A stretch of 64,000 nucleotides of DNA from Chitinophagaceae bacterium (GTDB lineage Bacteria; Bacteroidota; Bacteroidia; Chitinophagales; UBA10324), in NCBI GenBank assembly GCA_947474435.1, contig CANJII010000010.1:30606-94605 (forward strand), written 5' to 3'. Each line of letters opens with the position of its first letter. The stretch's first letter is position 1. Shown here in pieces: positions 25,081 through 32,771 of the stretch. Both the position numbers and the translations under genes were made by a program. The notes under the pieces are model-generated. The model did no database searches. It was not told the origin of the DNA and worked only from the letters and a program-made list of their open reading frames with translations.

Positions 25081-25868
25081 TGATTTTTAAAGATCAACTA
25101 AGCAGAGAAATACATTTAGAAAAAATTCCTTCAAGAATTATTTCAGTCGTTCCATCCATTACTGAATTATTATTTGATTTAGGTTTAAGAGAAGAAGTAG
25201 TTGGTATAACAAAATTTTGTGTTCATCCTGAGGAATGGTTTCGAACCAAACAAAGAGTAGGCGGAACCAAGCAATTGAAAATTGATTTAATAAAATCATT
25301 GCAACCTGATTTAATTATTGCAAACAAAGAAGAGAACACACAAAGTGATATTGACGCACTAACAGCATTCACGCAGGTTTATATCAGCGATATAAAAACA
25401 ATTGATGATGCTTATAAAATGATGGCTGATGTAGGTGACCTCACCAACAAAAAATCAGCAGCAGAAAAGTTAACAGCAGAAATAAAAACTGCATTCCGCG
25501 ACTTCTCTCTCCCCTTAGGGGAGAGTCGGCGAGGGGCTTTGTACTTCATCTGGCGCGACCCATATATGATTGCAGGCGGAGATACTTTCATTTCTGAAAT
25601 GATGAACCAAGCCGGATTTGAAAATGCTGCAGCACATTTCAAACGCTATCCAACACTAAGTGAATCTGAAATCTGCAATCTGCAATTTGAAATAATTTTC
25701 CTTTCGAGCGAGCCCTTTCCTTTCAAACAAAAACACATTGATGAAATGCAGAAAATATTTCCGGATAAAAAAATTATTCTTGCAAATGGAGAAATGTTTA
25801 GTTGGTACGGAAGCAGAATGAAACTCGCTCCTGATTACTTTGATTTTATTGATAATTTATTCAGTTAA
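25080..25868 (+). CDS. BtuF-like helical-backbone metal receptor
   Basis: A 262-residue protein of the cobalamin/siderophore binding-protein fold (TroA/BtuF type). It shows SVVPSITELLFDLG, VVGITKFC, GGTKQLKIDLIKSLQPDLI and GGDTFISEMM, all typical. There is no signal peptide, so it is either cytoplasmic or reaches the periplasm otherwise; no permease or ATPase gene is adjacent. Its start overlaps the lipoprotein stop (TAATG). Two repeat elements lie in frame: a palindrome encoding SLPLGESRRGA (about residues 142-152) just before YFIWRDPYM, and a heptamer repeat (about 195-204) encoding SEICNLQF. Both look like insertions into a normal family member. Confidence 0.78.
   Translation: MIFKDQLSREIHLEKIPSRIISVVPSITELLFDLGLREEVVGITKFCVHPEEWFRTKQRVGGTKQLKIDLIKSLQPDLIIANKEENTQSDIDALTAFTQVYISDIKTIDDAYKMMADVGDLTNKKSAAEKLTAEIKTAFRDFSLPLGESRRGALYFIWRDPYMIAGGDTFISEMMNQAGFENAAAHFKRYPTLSESEICNLQFEIIFLSSEPFPFKQKHIDEMQKIFPDKKIILANGEMFSWYGSRMKLAPDYFDFIDNLFS
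25505..25537 (+). repeat. In-frame palindromic element in BtuF-like gene
   Basis: Perfect 8-bp arms CTCTCCCC (25507-25514) and GGGGAGAG (25518-25525) around TTA, followed by TCGGCGAGGGG. It is far more GC-rich than the gene around it and encodes SLPLGESRRGA between two conserved parts of the protein. It has no stop codon in frame. Confidence 0.75.
25663..25690 (+). repeat. In-frame heptamer repeat in BtuF-like gene
   Basis: Four units: AATCTGA, AATCTGC, AATCTGC, AATTTGA. It is the same heptamer family as at 11821-11848 and encodes ESEICNLQF. Confidence 0.7.
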
Positions 25869-25894
25869 GAAGGAAGTACTGATAGCTTTTATAC

Positions 25895-26305
25895 CTATAG
25901 CTTTTTATAACTTTCGAATGGAATTGTAACATATATCCATAATACCCTGCTGTAACGATAGATATAAGGAAAGAAAAAAATCAACGATGTGCAAAGGGTA
26001 ACTACCATTGGAACTATCTGAAATCCGAAGAATAAAAGCATTAAAAAAAAGATAGGAACTTCAACAGCAATAGATACCATGTAAGAGATATACATGGCGC
26101 CATAATAAAAACCAACTTCCGGAAAATAAGATTGGTTGCAAACCGGACAGCGCGGTGGCATTGAATCTAACTTGCTCAGTATCCACGGATTTTTTGTTTC
26201 GAACAAATTTCCTTTTCGGCAATTTGGGCATTTCATTTTCCACATTCCGGTAGCGAGCGAAACCTTTTTATCTGATGTCATTAACAGCAAAGAAAACTCT
26301 TTCAC
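25895..26305 (-). CDS. DUF983 membrane protein
   Basis: A small protein of up to 136 residues with an N-terminal zinc-ribbon (CPNCRKGNLF, then RCPVCNQSYFPEVGFYYGAMY) followed by two or three hydrophobic segments, as in DUF983. Members sometimes sit near cytochrome oxidase genes, but not here. The start is uncertain: ATG at 26305, ATG 8 codons later, or a Met before KCPNC. Function unknown; a metal-binding membrane role is inferred from the cysteine pairs. Confidence 0.8.
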   Translation of the reverse strand: MKEFSLLLMTSDKKVSLATGMWKMKCPNCRKGNLFETKNPWILSKLDSMPPRCPVCNQSYFPEVGFYYGAMYISYMVSIAVEVPIFFLMLLFFGFQIVPMVVTLCTSLIFFFPYIYRYSRVLWIYVTIPFESYKKL

Positions 26306-26398
26306 TTCACTTATTTAAAACTGAATTAAATTCAATAAGAAAATTCAGATTATAATTTTTCTGAAAATCAGTTATTTTGTGAGCCTGAAAAAATTATC

Positions 26399-27247
26399 AT
26401 GAATACAAAATCAATTTTTACTTTTTTTGCTTTTATCATTCTCGCAAACCCTCTACGCGCACAAATTGATACAATTTTTCAATCAGATGGAACCGTCTTA
26501 CCTGTAATAGTTAAAGAAATAAATGAATCTTCGATAAAATATATTTTTCCAAATGAAGATATTATTAATACAATTAGTAAAAATGCAGTTAAAAAAATTC
26601 ACTATAAATCCGGACGGATAGAAGAGTTTTCTTCTTCATTAAATCTTCTTAATGTTCAGAGTGGATTAGATTTTGAAAATGTACAAATTTCAAAAGTAGA
26701 ATCTGAAATATCAGGCCTTTATAAAATTGACAATATTGACGCTAAAGCTTCTGGTGCAACTACAATGTCAAGTATCGCTAAAATTCAAGAAAGGGCATAT
26801 AGTAAATTAAAAATGGAAGCTGCAATGATTGGAAGTAATGTAGTTCTGATAAATCAACAAAACACAGAAGCTGGTCAGGCTGGTGGTCAATTTGGTGGGG
26901 GGAAAATGCCAACGGTTACAGTTTCAGGTATTTGCTATACTTCCAAAAAGGTAAAAAATAATGAAATAGCATTTGGAAACTATGAAGTTTCGCATGTCTA
27001 TTATTTGGGGGCAAACGACTTTGAAATTCATGAAGATGAAATTATGAAAGAATCTATGGTAATTAATGAGAATGATATTATTTATGAAAATAATTTCCCT
27101 AAAATAAAATTGCAAACTAAAAGTTTATCGGAGGTTCAATCTTTTGTAATAATATTTGCAGCACCAGATAAATTAATCTTGTCTGGAATCTATGTTTCTC
27201 AGAATGGGAAAAAGAAATATTACAATCTTGTTTTAAGAAAAATTTAA
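26399..27247 (+). CDS. Exported protein of unknown function
   Basis: A 282-residue protein with a signal peptide (FTFFAFIILANPLRAQ). The first mature segment, IDTIFQSDGTVLPVIVKEIN and SIKYIFPNED, resembles short beta-strand modules common in secreted Bacteroidota proteins. A later part has AAMIGSNVVLINQQ and a glycine-rich loop (GGQFGGGKMP). I cannot name the family or function. It stands alone, divergent from the DUF983 gene and convergent with the YdeI-like gene. Confidence 0.6.
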   Translation: MNTKSIFTFFAFIILANPLRAQIDTIFQSDGTVLPVIVKEINESSIKYIFPNEDIINTISKNAVKKIHYKSGRIEEFSSSLNLLNVQSGLDFENVQISKVESEISGLYKIDNIDAKASGATTMSSIAKIQERAYSKLKMEAAMIGSNVVLINQQNTEAGQAGGQFGGGKMPTVTVSGICYTSKKVKNNEIAFGNYEVSHVYYLGANDFEIHEDEIMKESMVINENDIIYENNFPKIKLQTKSLSEVQSFVIIFAAPDKLILSGIYVSQNGKKKYYNLVLRKI

Positions 27248-27292
27248 TAGAACGGTATAAAGAATACGGATGTTTTCATCACCCCTATCTTT

Positions 27293-27763
27293 TTATTTCG
27301 CCGTAGGATTTTTCTTTTTCTCTTTCAACATCAGCAGCATTTTTTCCAATCGCGCCAGTTTTGTTTCTTCCCGCTTTGCATCAGTAATCCATTTCACATA
27401 TTCTTTTTGATGCGAGAATGCGAGAGAATTAAAATATTCTTTTTCAGATTTGTTTTTATTCAGTAACGATTTTATTTCAGCAGGCAATTCCACTTTGCGG
27501 GGAGCTGTATCGTGTTCAACAGTAATTGAAACTGTATCGCCTTCCTGCTTGTCAATTTTCTCTCGTATTGATTTCAAAATTAGCAGACATGGTCCATTGC
27601 CCATGTTGGCAATGCTGCCGCGATACGGTTCACCATCGAAAGTCACATTTACCGGAATCATATTTTTCTTTCCGTATTCTTTTTCAACATCGTACGGAAC
27701 TTTTACAAACATGCCACCACCACCGGCATTTATCATTTTTGCTTTGAATTTTTTTATTGACAT
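27293..27763 (-). CDS. DUF1905 and YdeI/OmdA-like protein
   Basis: A 156-residue cytoplasmic protein. Residues about 4-90 form a DUF1905 beta-barrel (GGMFVKVPYDVEKEYGKKN, then GSIANMGNGPCLLILKSIRE); the rest is an OmdA/YdeI-like helical tail (NSLAFSHQKEYVKWITDAKRE, TKLARLEKMLLML). Such proteins are linked in annotation to bacteriocin protection, on thin evidence. A second YdeI-like gene is at 56646-57227. Confidence 0.82.
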   Translation of the reverse strand: MSIKKFKAKMINAGGGGMFVKVPYDVEKEYGKKNMIPVNVTFDGEPYRGSIANMGNGPCLLILKSIREKIDKQEGDTVSITVEHDTAPRKVELPAEIKSLLNKNKSEKEYFNSLAFSHQKEYVKWITDAKREETKLARLEKMLLMLKEKKKNPTAK

Positions 27764-27909
27764 GTCGTTGAATTTTTAAAACGAAATATAAAGTGATTGT
27801 TTTTTAAAAGAAGTAATGAACACTGTGAAATTTTCTACTGTAATTATATTTAATCGTTTTTACTTTTGTTTTGGAACTATAATTTCTTCATTTATTAAAT
27901 TGTACTACA

Positions 27910-28275
27910 ATGATAAAAATATTGGCAGAAATATTAATCGGTATTGTAGCAGTCGAACATTTATATATTCTTTGGCTCGAAATGTTTGTGTGGACTACAC
28001 GAGGCCGGAAAACTTTTAAATCTTTTCCATCAGAATTATTTGAACCCACTAAATCATTAGCGGCTAATCAGGGTTTGTACAATGGTTTTCTGGCGTCGGG
28101 ATTAATCTGGTCGCTGTTGATTCAGGATGCTCAATGGAGTGCGAATGTTGCATGTTTTTTTCTATGCTGTGTGGTGGTGGCAGGTGTGTTCGGAGCTGTT
28201 ACTGTTCAGAAATCTATATTCTTTGTACAAACAGTTCCTGCAATTATTGCTTTGATTTTTTTATTGCGGTCATAA
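27910..28275 (+). CDS. DUF1304 membrane protein
   Basis: A 121-residue integral membrane protein with four predicted helices and the DUF1304 pattern: EHLYILWLEMFVW near the start, NQGLYNGFLASGLIW in the middle, and VAGVFGAVT later. Function unknown. The ATG at 27910 begins the family-typical N-terminus. Confidence 0.85.
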   Translation: MIKILAEILIGIVAVEHLYILWLEMFVWTTRGRKTFKSFPSELFEPTKSLAANQGLYNGFLASGLIWSLLIQDAQWSANVACFFLCCVVVAGVFGAVTVQKSIFFVQTVPAIIALIFLLRS

Positions 28276-28339
28276 AATTGCTGTACCTGAGAATTAATTT
28301 CAGATAAGATTTTTTATGAAACAGTTATAAATTCCATTA

Positions 28340-30238
28340 CTAACCAATTACTTTTTTCTTAATCTCTTCCACCACTTCCGGATTCAACAGTGTAGTTACA
28401 TCACCCACTTTATCAAATTCTCCTTCGGCAATTTTGCGTAGAATGCGACGCATGATTTTTCCGCTGCGTGTTTTTGGTAAGCTACTTACAACTTCTATTC
28501 TATCAGGTTTTGCAAATGGTCCGATAATTTTTGCAACCAGATTTAAAACTTCCTGCTTGAAAAGAATAATGTCTTTTGGCTGTGGCTGACAGGAAACAAA
28601 TGCAAAAATCCCTTGTCCCTTTATTGCATGCGGAAACCCGACCACTGCACTTTCATAAACATCCAAGTGCTCGTTAATGGCATTCTCCACCTCAGCAGTA
28701 CCAATGCGATGACCGGAAACATTTATTACATCATCCACTCTTCCTGTTATTCTGTAATTGCCATCGTAATCTCTTTTGCACCCATCACCTGTAAAATATT
28801 TTCCCTGATAGGTAGTAAAGTAGGTTTGAATAAATCGGTCATGATCTTTATAAACAGTTCGTGCTTGACCCGGCCACGATTGCCGGATACATAAATTTCC
28901 TTCAGCAATAATTTCTTTTATTTCATTTCCCTGCGCATCCACAATCACAGGATCAACTCCGGGAAATGGGAGAGTGGCAAAAGATGGTTTCATTGGAGTG
29001 ACTCCTGCAAGCGAAGAAATTAATATTCCACCGGTTTCGGTTTGCCACCAGGTATCAACGATGGGGCATTTTTCTTTACCAATATTTTTATGATACCAAT
29101 CCCATGCTTCCTCATTGATTGGTTCGCCAACAGTTCCAAGCACACGAAGTGATGAAAGAGATTTTCCTTCCAGAAATTTTAATCCTTGCGCTTCCAGTGA
29201 ACGAATGGCAGTAGGAGCGGTGTAAAAAATATTCACTTTGTATTTATCAATCACCTCCCACCACCGTCCCCAATCAGGAAACTGCGGAACACCTTCGTAC
29301 ATTAAAGTTGTGGCTCCATTTAACAACGGACCATAAACAATATAACTGTGACCTGTAACCCAACCAATATCAGCAGTACACCAATAAATCTGTTCGGGTT
29401 GATATTGAAAAACATTTAAAAAAGTATAAGCAGCATAAACCATGTAGCCGGCTGTAGTATGCAAAACTCCTTTGGGTTTTCCGGTAGAACCTGAAGTGTA
29501 AAGGATGAACAAAGGGTCTTCTGAATCCATAATAGCTGCCTCGTGTTGTGTTGAGCAACCTTTTATTACATCACTCCACCATACATCTCTTTCTGCCTTC
29601 ATTGTACATTCAAAATTGCTTCTGTTAAATACAATTGAGTTTTGAATAGTTGGACAATTTTCTAAAGCTTCATCAACTATTTTTTTCAGGAACAAAGGTT
29701 TGTCGCCACGATAACATCCATCAGCAGTTATCATCCACTTGCATTCTGCATCCTGAATTCTGTCTGCAATGGATTGCGCTGAAAATCCTCCGAACACAAT
29801 GGAATGTACTGCACCAATCCTTGCACATGAAAGCATTGCAATGGCAAGTTCAGGTATCATTGGCATGTATATGCATACAGTATCGCCTTTTTTGACACCG
29901 AGTTTTTCAAGTGCGTTACTGAACAAACAAACTTGTACATGCAATTCGTTGTAAGAAATTTTTCGGTTTTGTTCTGTTGGATTATTGGGCTCCCAAAGTA
30001 TTGCCGTTTTATTTCCTGATGATTCAAGATGACGGTCAAGACAATTTTCTGTAATATTTATTTTACCACCCTCGTACCATTTGTAATCTGCTTTTTCAAA
30101 TCCTCCACAGAAAACTTTATCCCATTTCTTTTTCCATAAAAAATTTTCAGCCACATCAGCCCAGAAATTTTCAGGATGTTCAATTGAATTTTTGTAGGTG
30201 CGTTGATATTCTTCTAAAGATGAAATTTGCTGGAGCAT
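28340..30238 (-). CDS. acs: Acetyl-CoA synthetase
   Basis: AMP-forming acetate-CoA ligase, 632 residues, which activates acetate through acetyl-AMP. The adenylation motif YTSGSTGKPKGV, the domain motif WWQTETGG, GRVDDVINVSGHRIGTAE, and the C-terminal lysine in LPKTRSGKIMRR (the known site of acetylation control) are all present. The latter lysine is the target that sirtuins deacetylate in other bacteria; a sirtuin gene is in this window at 6260-6955, though unlinked. A TATATTTT box lies about 20 nt upstream. Confidence 0.96.
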   Translation of the reverse strand: MLQQISSLEEYQRTYKNSIEHPENFWADVAENFLWKKKWDKVFCGGFEKADYKWYEGGKINITENCLDRHLESSGNKTAILWEPNNPTEQNRKISYNELHVQVCLFSNALEKLGVKKGDTVCIYMPMIPELAIAMLSCARIGAVHSIVFGGFSAQSIADRIQDAECKWMITADGCYRGDKPLFLKKIVDEALENCPTIQNSIVFNRSNFECTMKAERDVWWSDVIKGCSTQHEAAIMDSEDPLFILYTSGSTGKPKGVLHTTAGYMVYAAYTFLNVFQYQPEQIYWCTADIGWVTGHSYIVYGPLLNGATTLMYEGVPQFPDWGRWWEVIDKYKVNIFYTAPTAIRSLEAQGLKFLEGKSLSSLRVLGTVGEPINEEAWDWYHKNIGKEKCPIVDTWWQTETGGILISSLAGVTPMKPSFATLPFPGVDPVIVDAQGNEIKEIIAEGNLCIRQSWPGQARTVYKDHDRFIQTYFTTYQGKYFTGDGCKRDYDGNYRITGRVDDVINVSGHRIGTAEVENAINEHLDVYESAVVGFPHAIKGQGIFAFVSCQPQPKDIILFKQEVLNLVAKIIGPFAKPDRIEVVSSLPKTRSGKIMRRILRKIAEGEFDKVGDVTTLLNPEVVEEIKKKVIG

Positions 30239-30336
30239 GAATTAAATTTTGTCGGGTGAAAATATAAAGTGAAATTGAAATAGTGTTTGTTAAGAATGGT
30301 GCAGCTATTTCTTTTTTTTAATAGTCAAATAGTGAA

Positions 30337-30738
30337 ATGAAAATTATTCAAAACATTCTCTGCAAAATTCTCTTGATTGTTATTGCGTTTTTTGTGATAA
30401 GTTGTAAAAAGAATAAGTGTGTCAATATAAGTTGGTTTGGAATAACCAATAAAATTGAAAGTGATTCAATAATAAATAAAAATGAAAAAACAGATGTACT
30501 GGTGCGATATAATTATGATACTTCATGTGGAATTTTTGATCATTTCAGCGATGAAAAAATATCCAATCATATAAAAATTAAATTGTTTGTGGATACAGAG
30601 CCATGTGCCGGTTGTTTGATGATGCCACAAGAAAAAACGGTGGTTTATCATTTCAATCAAAAAAAATCTGGAACATATTATTTAGAGTTCCAGAACCCAA
30701 ATGGCACTTCAGTTTTTGATACAATTGTTGTTAGATAA
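30337..30738 (+). CDS. Small lipoprotein, unknown function
   Basis: A 133-residue protein with a signal peptide and lipobox ending VISC, then a cysteine-containing domain (YDTSCGIFDHFS, TEPCAGCLMMPQE) that ends with beta-strands (YYLEFQNPNGTSVFDTIVV). The four cysteines after the lipobox could form two disulfides. I do not recognise the family. It is divergent from acetyl-CoA synthetase. Confidence 0.55.
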   Translation: MKIIQNILCKILLIVIAFFVISCKKNKCVNISWFGITNKIESDSIINKNEKTDVLVRYNYDTSCGIFDHFSDEKISNHIKIKLFVDTEPCAGCLMMPQEKTVVYHFNQKKSGTYYLEFQNPNGTSVFDTIVVR

Positions 30739-31097
30739 AGCTGAGTTCAAAACTTTCGGAATGGAGTTTTATTCATATAGTTGAATTCATTTTCCAAAAC
30801 AGTCAGGCATTTTTCCAAAAACAAGAATACTATCTTTCAATTTGCATCGATGAGGATTAATATTCAATCAATATCTTCCAAATTCTTCATCTTGTTACTT
30901 CAAAATATTGAGGTATAGTAATTGCCATACTTGAATTGCCTTTTATAGTCATTCTTTGTCACGAAACTGTAAAAATTAAAATCATGGAACTATTCATACA
31001 ACATTTCAGGTTACATCTTCGTCATACAAACAGACCGTTGTTAAAATAGCTTGAAACAAAGATTCTACTTAAGCGTTAAAAAACACAGATAACAGAT
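30739..31097. other. Gene-free stretch upstream of rpoD
   Basis: 359 bp with no convincing gene. It probably contains the rpoD leader and promoter, but I could not fix a -33/-7 pair. A 21-codon frame (30984-31049, ATG to TAG) is present and may be chance. Confidence 0.4.
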
Positions 31098-31967
31098 ATG
31101 AGACAACTAAAAATTACCCAGCAAATTACCCAGCGTGAGAACGATTCATTGGAGCGTTACTTATCAGACATTGCAAAATTACCAATGATAAATGCCGACC
31201 GTGAAGTTGAGTTGGCCAAGAAAATCAGAATGGGAGATGCAGATGCACTGGAAGAAATGACCAGAGCCAATCTTCGATTTGTTGTTTCTGTTGCTAAGCA
31301 ATACCAGAATCAGGGATTATCGCTTGCCGATTTAATTAATGAAGGAAACATTGGTTTAATAAAAGCCGCGCAACGATTTGATGAATCACGCGGGTTTAAA
31401 TTTATTTCCTACGCAGTTTGGTGGATTCGTCAGTCAATTTTGCAGGCATTGGTTGAAAATGCACGATTGGTGCGTTTGCCTTTGAACAAAATTGGTTCTT
31501 ACAGCAAAATCAATAAAATGATGATGAAGTTCGAACAGCGTTATGAGCGTGAACCATCAAAAGATGAGTTGGCTGAATTGCTGAATGTAACCGACAAGGA
31601 TATTGACGAAATGATGAAGGGCATGAGCAAAACCATTAGTATGGATGCTCCGGTTGGTGAAGGTGAAGATGCTACTATGATCGACTTCTTTGCTGGTGAA
31701 GATTTGAAAGGAAGCGCCGAAGATGTGCTGATGAACGAATCGTTAAAAAAAGACATTGCAGGGTTACTTCAAACCATGAATCAGCGCGATGCAGCCATTG
31801 TTAGTTGCTACTTCGGAATCAATGGTGAGGAAGCATTGAACCTTGATGAAATCGGTTCACGATTCAGTTTAACCCGTGAGCGTGTTCGTCAGATAAAAGA
31901 AAAAGCAATTCGCCGTTTGCGTAAAACTTCGCACACTAAAACTTTACGCGGATACTTAGGAAAATAA
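31098..31967 (+). CDS. rpoD: Primary RNA polymerase sigma factor (sigma-70 / RpoD)
   Basis: The housekeeping sigma factor of Bacteroidota type, 289 residues, without the long N-terminal region 1.1 found in proteobacterial RpoD. Region 1.2 (SLERYLSDIAKLPMINADRE), region 2 (NLRFVVSVAKQYQNQGLSLADLINEGN, FISYAVWWIRQSI), region 3 and region 4 with the helix-turn-helix (LDEIGSRFSLTRERVRQIKE) are all visible. This sigma recognises the TTTG / TAnnTTTG promoters seen elsewhere in this window. A terminator follows 27 bp after the stop. Confidence 0.95.
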   Translation: MRQLKITQQITQRENDSLERYLSDIAKLPMINADREVELAKKIRMGDADALEEMTRANLRFVVSVAKQYQNQGLSLADLINEGNIGLIKAAQRFDESRGFKFISYAVWWIRQSILQALVENARLVRLPLNKIGSYSKINKMMMKFEQRYEREPSKDELAELLNVTDKDIDEMMKGMSKTISMDAPVGEGEDATMIDFFAGEDLKGSAEDVLMNESLKKDIAGLLQTMNQRDAAIVSCYFGINGEEALNLDEIGSRFSLTRERVRQIKEKAIRRLRKTSHTKTLRGYLGK

Positions 31968-31993
31968 TATTGGGGTTTAAATAATTGGTAAAG

Positions 31994-32025
31994 TCCCGAT
32001 GGTTAAATGCTGTCGGGATTTTTTA
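31994..32025 (+). terminator. Rho-independent terminator of rpoD
   Basis: TCCCGA at 31994-31999 pairs with TCGGGA at 32013-32018, followed by a T-rich run. It lies 27 bp after the sigma factor stop. Confidence 0.75.
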
Positions 32026-32065
32026 TTTTGGGGAAAACAAATTCAAATTGCTTGATGGCTAATTT

Positions 32066-32073
32066 TATTTTTG
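32066..32073 (+). promoter_or_regulatory. Promoter-like box 4 nt before a start codon, TATTTTTG
   Basis: A full TAnnTTTG match whose last base is exactly 4 nt from the ATG of ribulose-phosphate epimerase. Confidence 0.55.
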
Positions 32074-32077
32074 CTTC

Positions 32078-32752
32078 ATGAAAAATACTTTGATTGCTCC
32101 TTCCATTCTTTCATCAGATTTCGGGAAAGTGTATGAAAGCATCGAACTCTTAAATAAAAGTGATGCGGACTGGATTCATTGCGATGTAATGGATGGTCGG
32201 TTTGTTCCGAATATTACTTTCGGTTTTCCTGTGCTTGCTGCTGTGAAAAGAGTGGCAAAGAAACCATTGGATGTTCACCTGATGATTGTGGAACCTGAGA
32301 ATTATCTGGCTGATTTTAAAAAAGCCGGAGCTGATATTTTATCGGTACACATTGAAGCTTCAACTCACTTGCATAGAACTGTGAATGCCATTCGCGATTT
32401 AGGAATGAGCCCCGGAGTTGCCATTAATCCTCATACATCCATTGATTTACTAGATGAAATTATTGCCGACATTGATGTGGTTTGTTTGATGAGTGTAAAT
32501 CCCGGTTTCGGCGGTCAAAAATTTATAGAGAATACTTATTCAAAAATTGACCGGTTGAAAAATTTAATCATCAGTAGAAATTCAAAAGCAAAAATTGAAA
32601 TTGATGGCGGGGTTGATTTTTATAATGCTGCGAAATTGGTGACTGCTGGCGCAGATGTGTTGGTTGCCGGAAATACTGTTTTCGGCGCTCAGAATCCGGA
32701 AGAAGCCATTACGAAATTGAAATTTTCAACAGCATATACTACAACTATTTAA
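32078..32752 (+). CDS. rpe: Ribulose-phosphate 3-epimerase
   Basis: A 224-residue TIM-barrel enzyme that interconverts ribulose 5-phosphate and xylulose 5-phosphate in the pentose phosphate pathway. Motifs: IAPSILSSDFG, WIHCDVMDGRFVPNITFG with metal-binding His and Asp, LDVHLMI, VNPGFGGQKF and IEIDGGV. Length is normal. The next gene, a TonB receptor, starts 20 bp downstream, so they may be co-transcribed although functionally unrelated. Confidence 0.95.
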   Translation: MKNTLIAPSILSSDFGKVYESIELLNKSDADWIHCDVMDGRFVPNITFGFPVLAAVKRVAKKPLDVHLMIVEPENYLADFKKAGADILSVHIEASTHLHRTVNAIRDLGMSPGVAINPHTSIDLLDEIIADIDVVCLMSVNPGFGGQKFIENTYSKIDRLKNLIISRNSKAKIEIDGGVDFYNAAKLVTAGADVLVAGNTVFGAQNPEEAITKLKFSTAYTTTI

Positions 32753-32771
32753 CAATCGTTTAAGCGCGCGA

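Noticed and set aside
27816..28019. Short plus-strand frame overlapping the start of the DUF1304 gene
   Set aside because: The DUF1304 frame explains this region, and the overlapping frame has no family match I can see.
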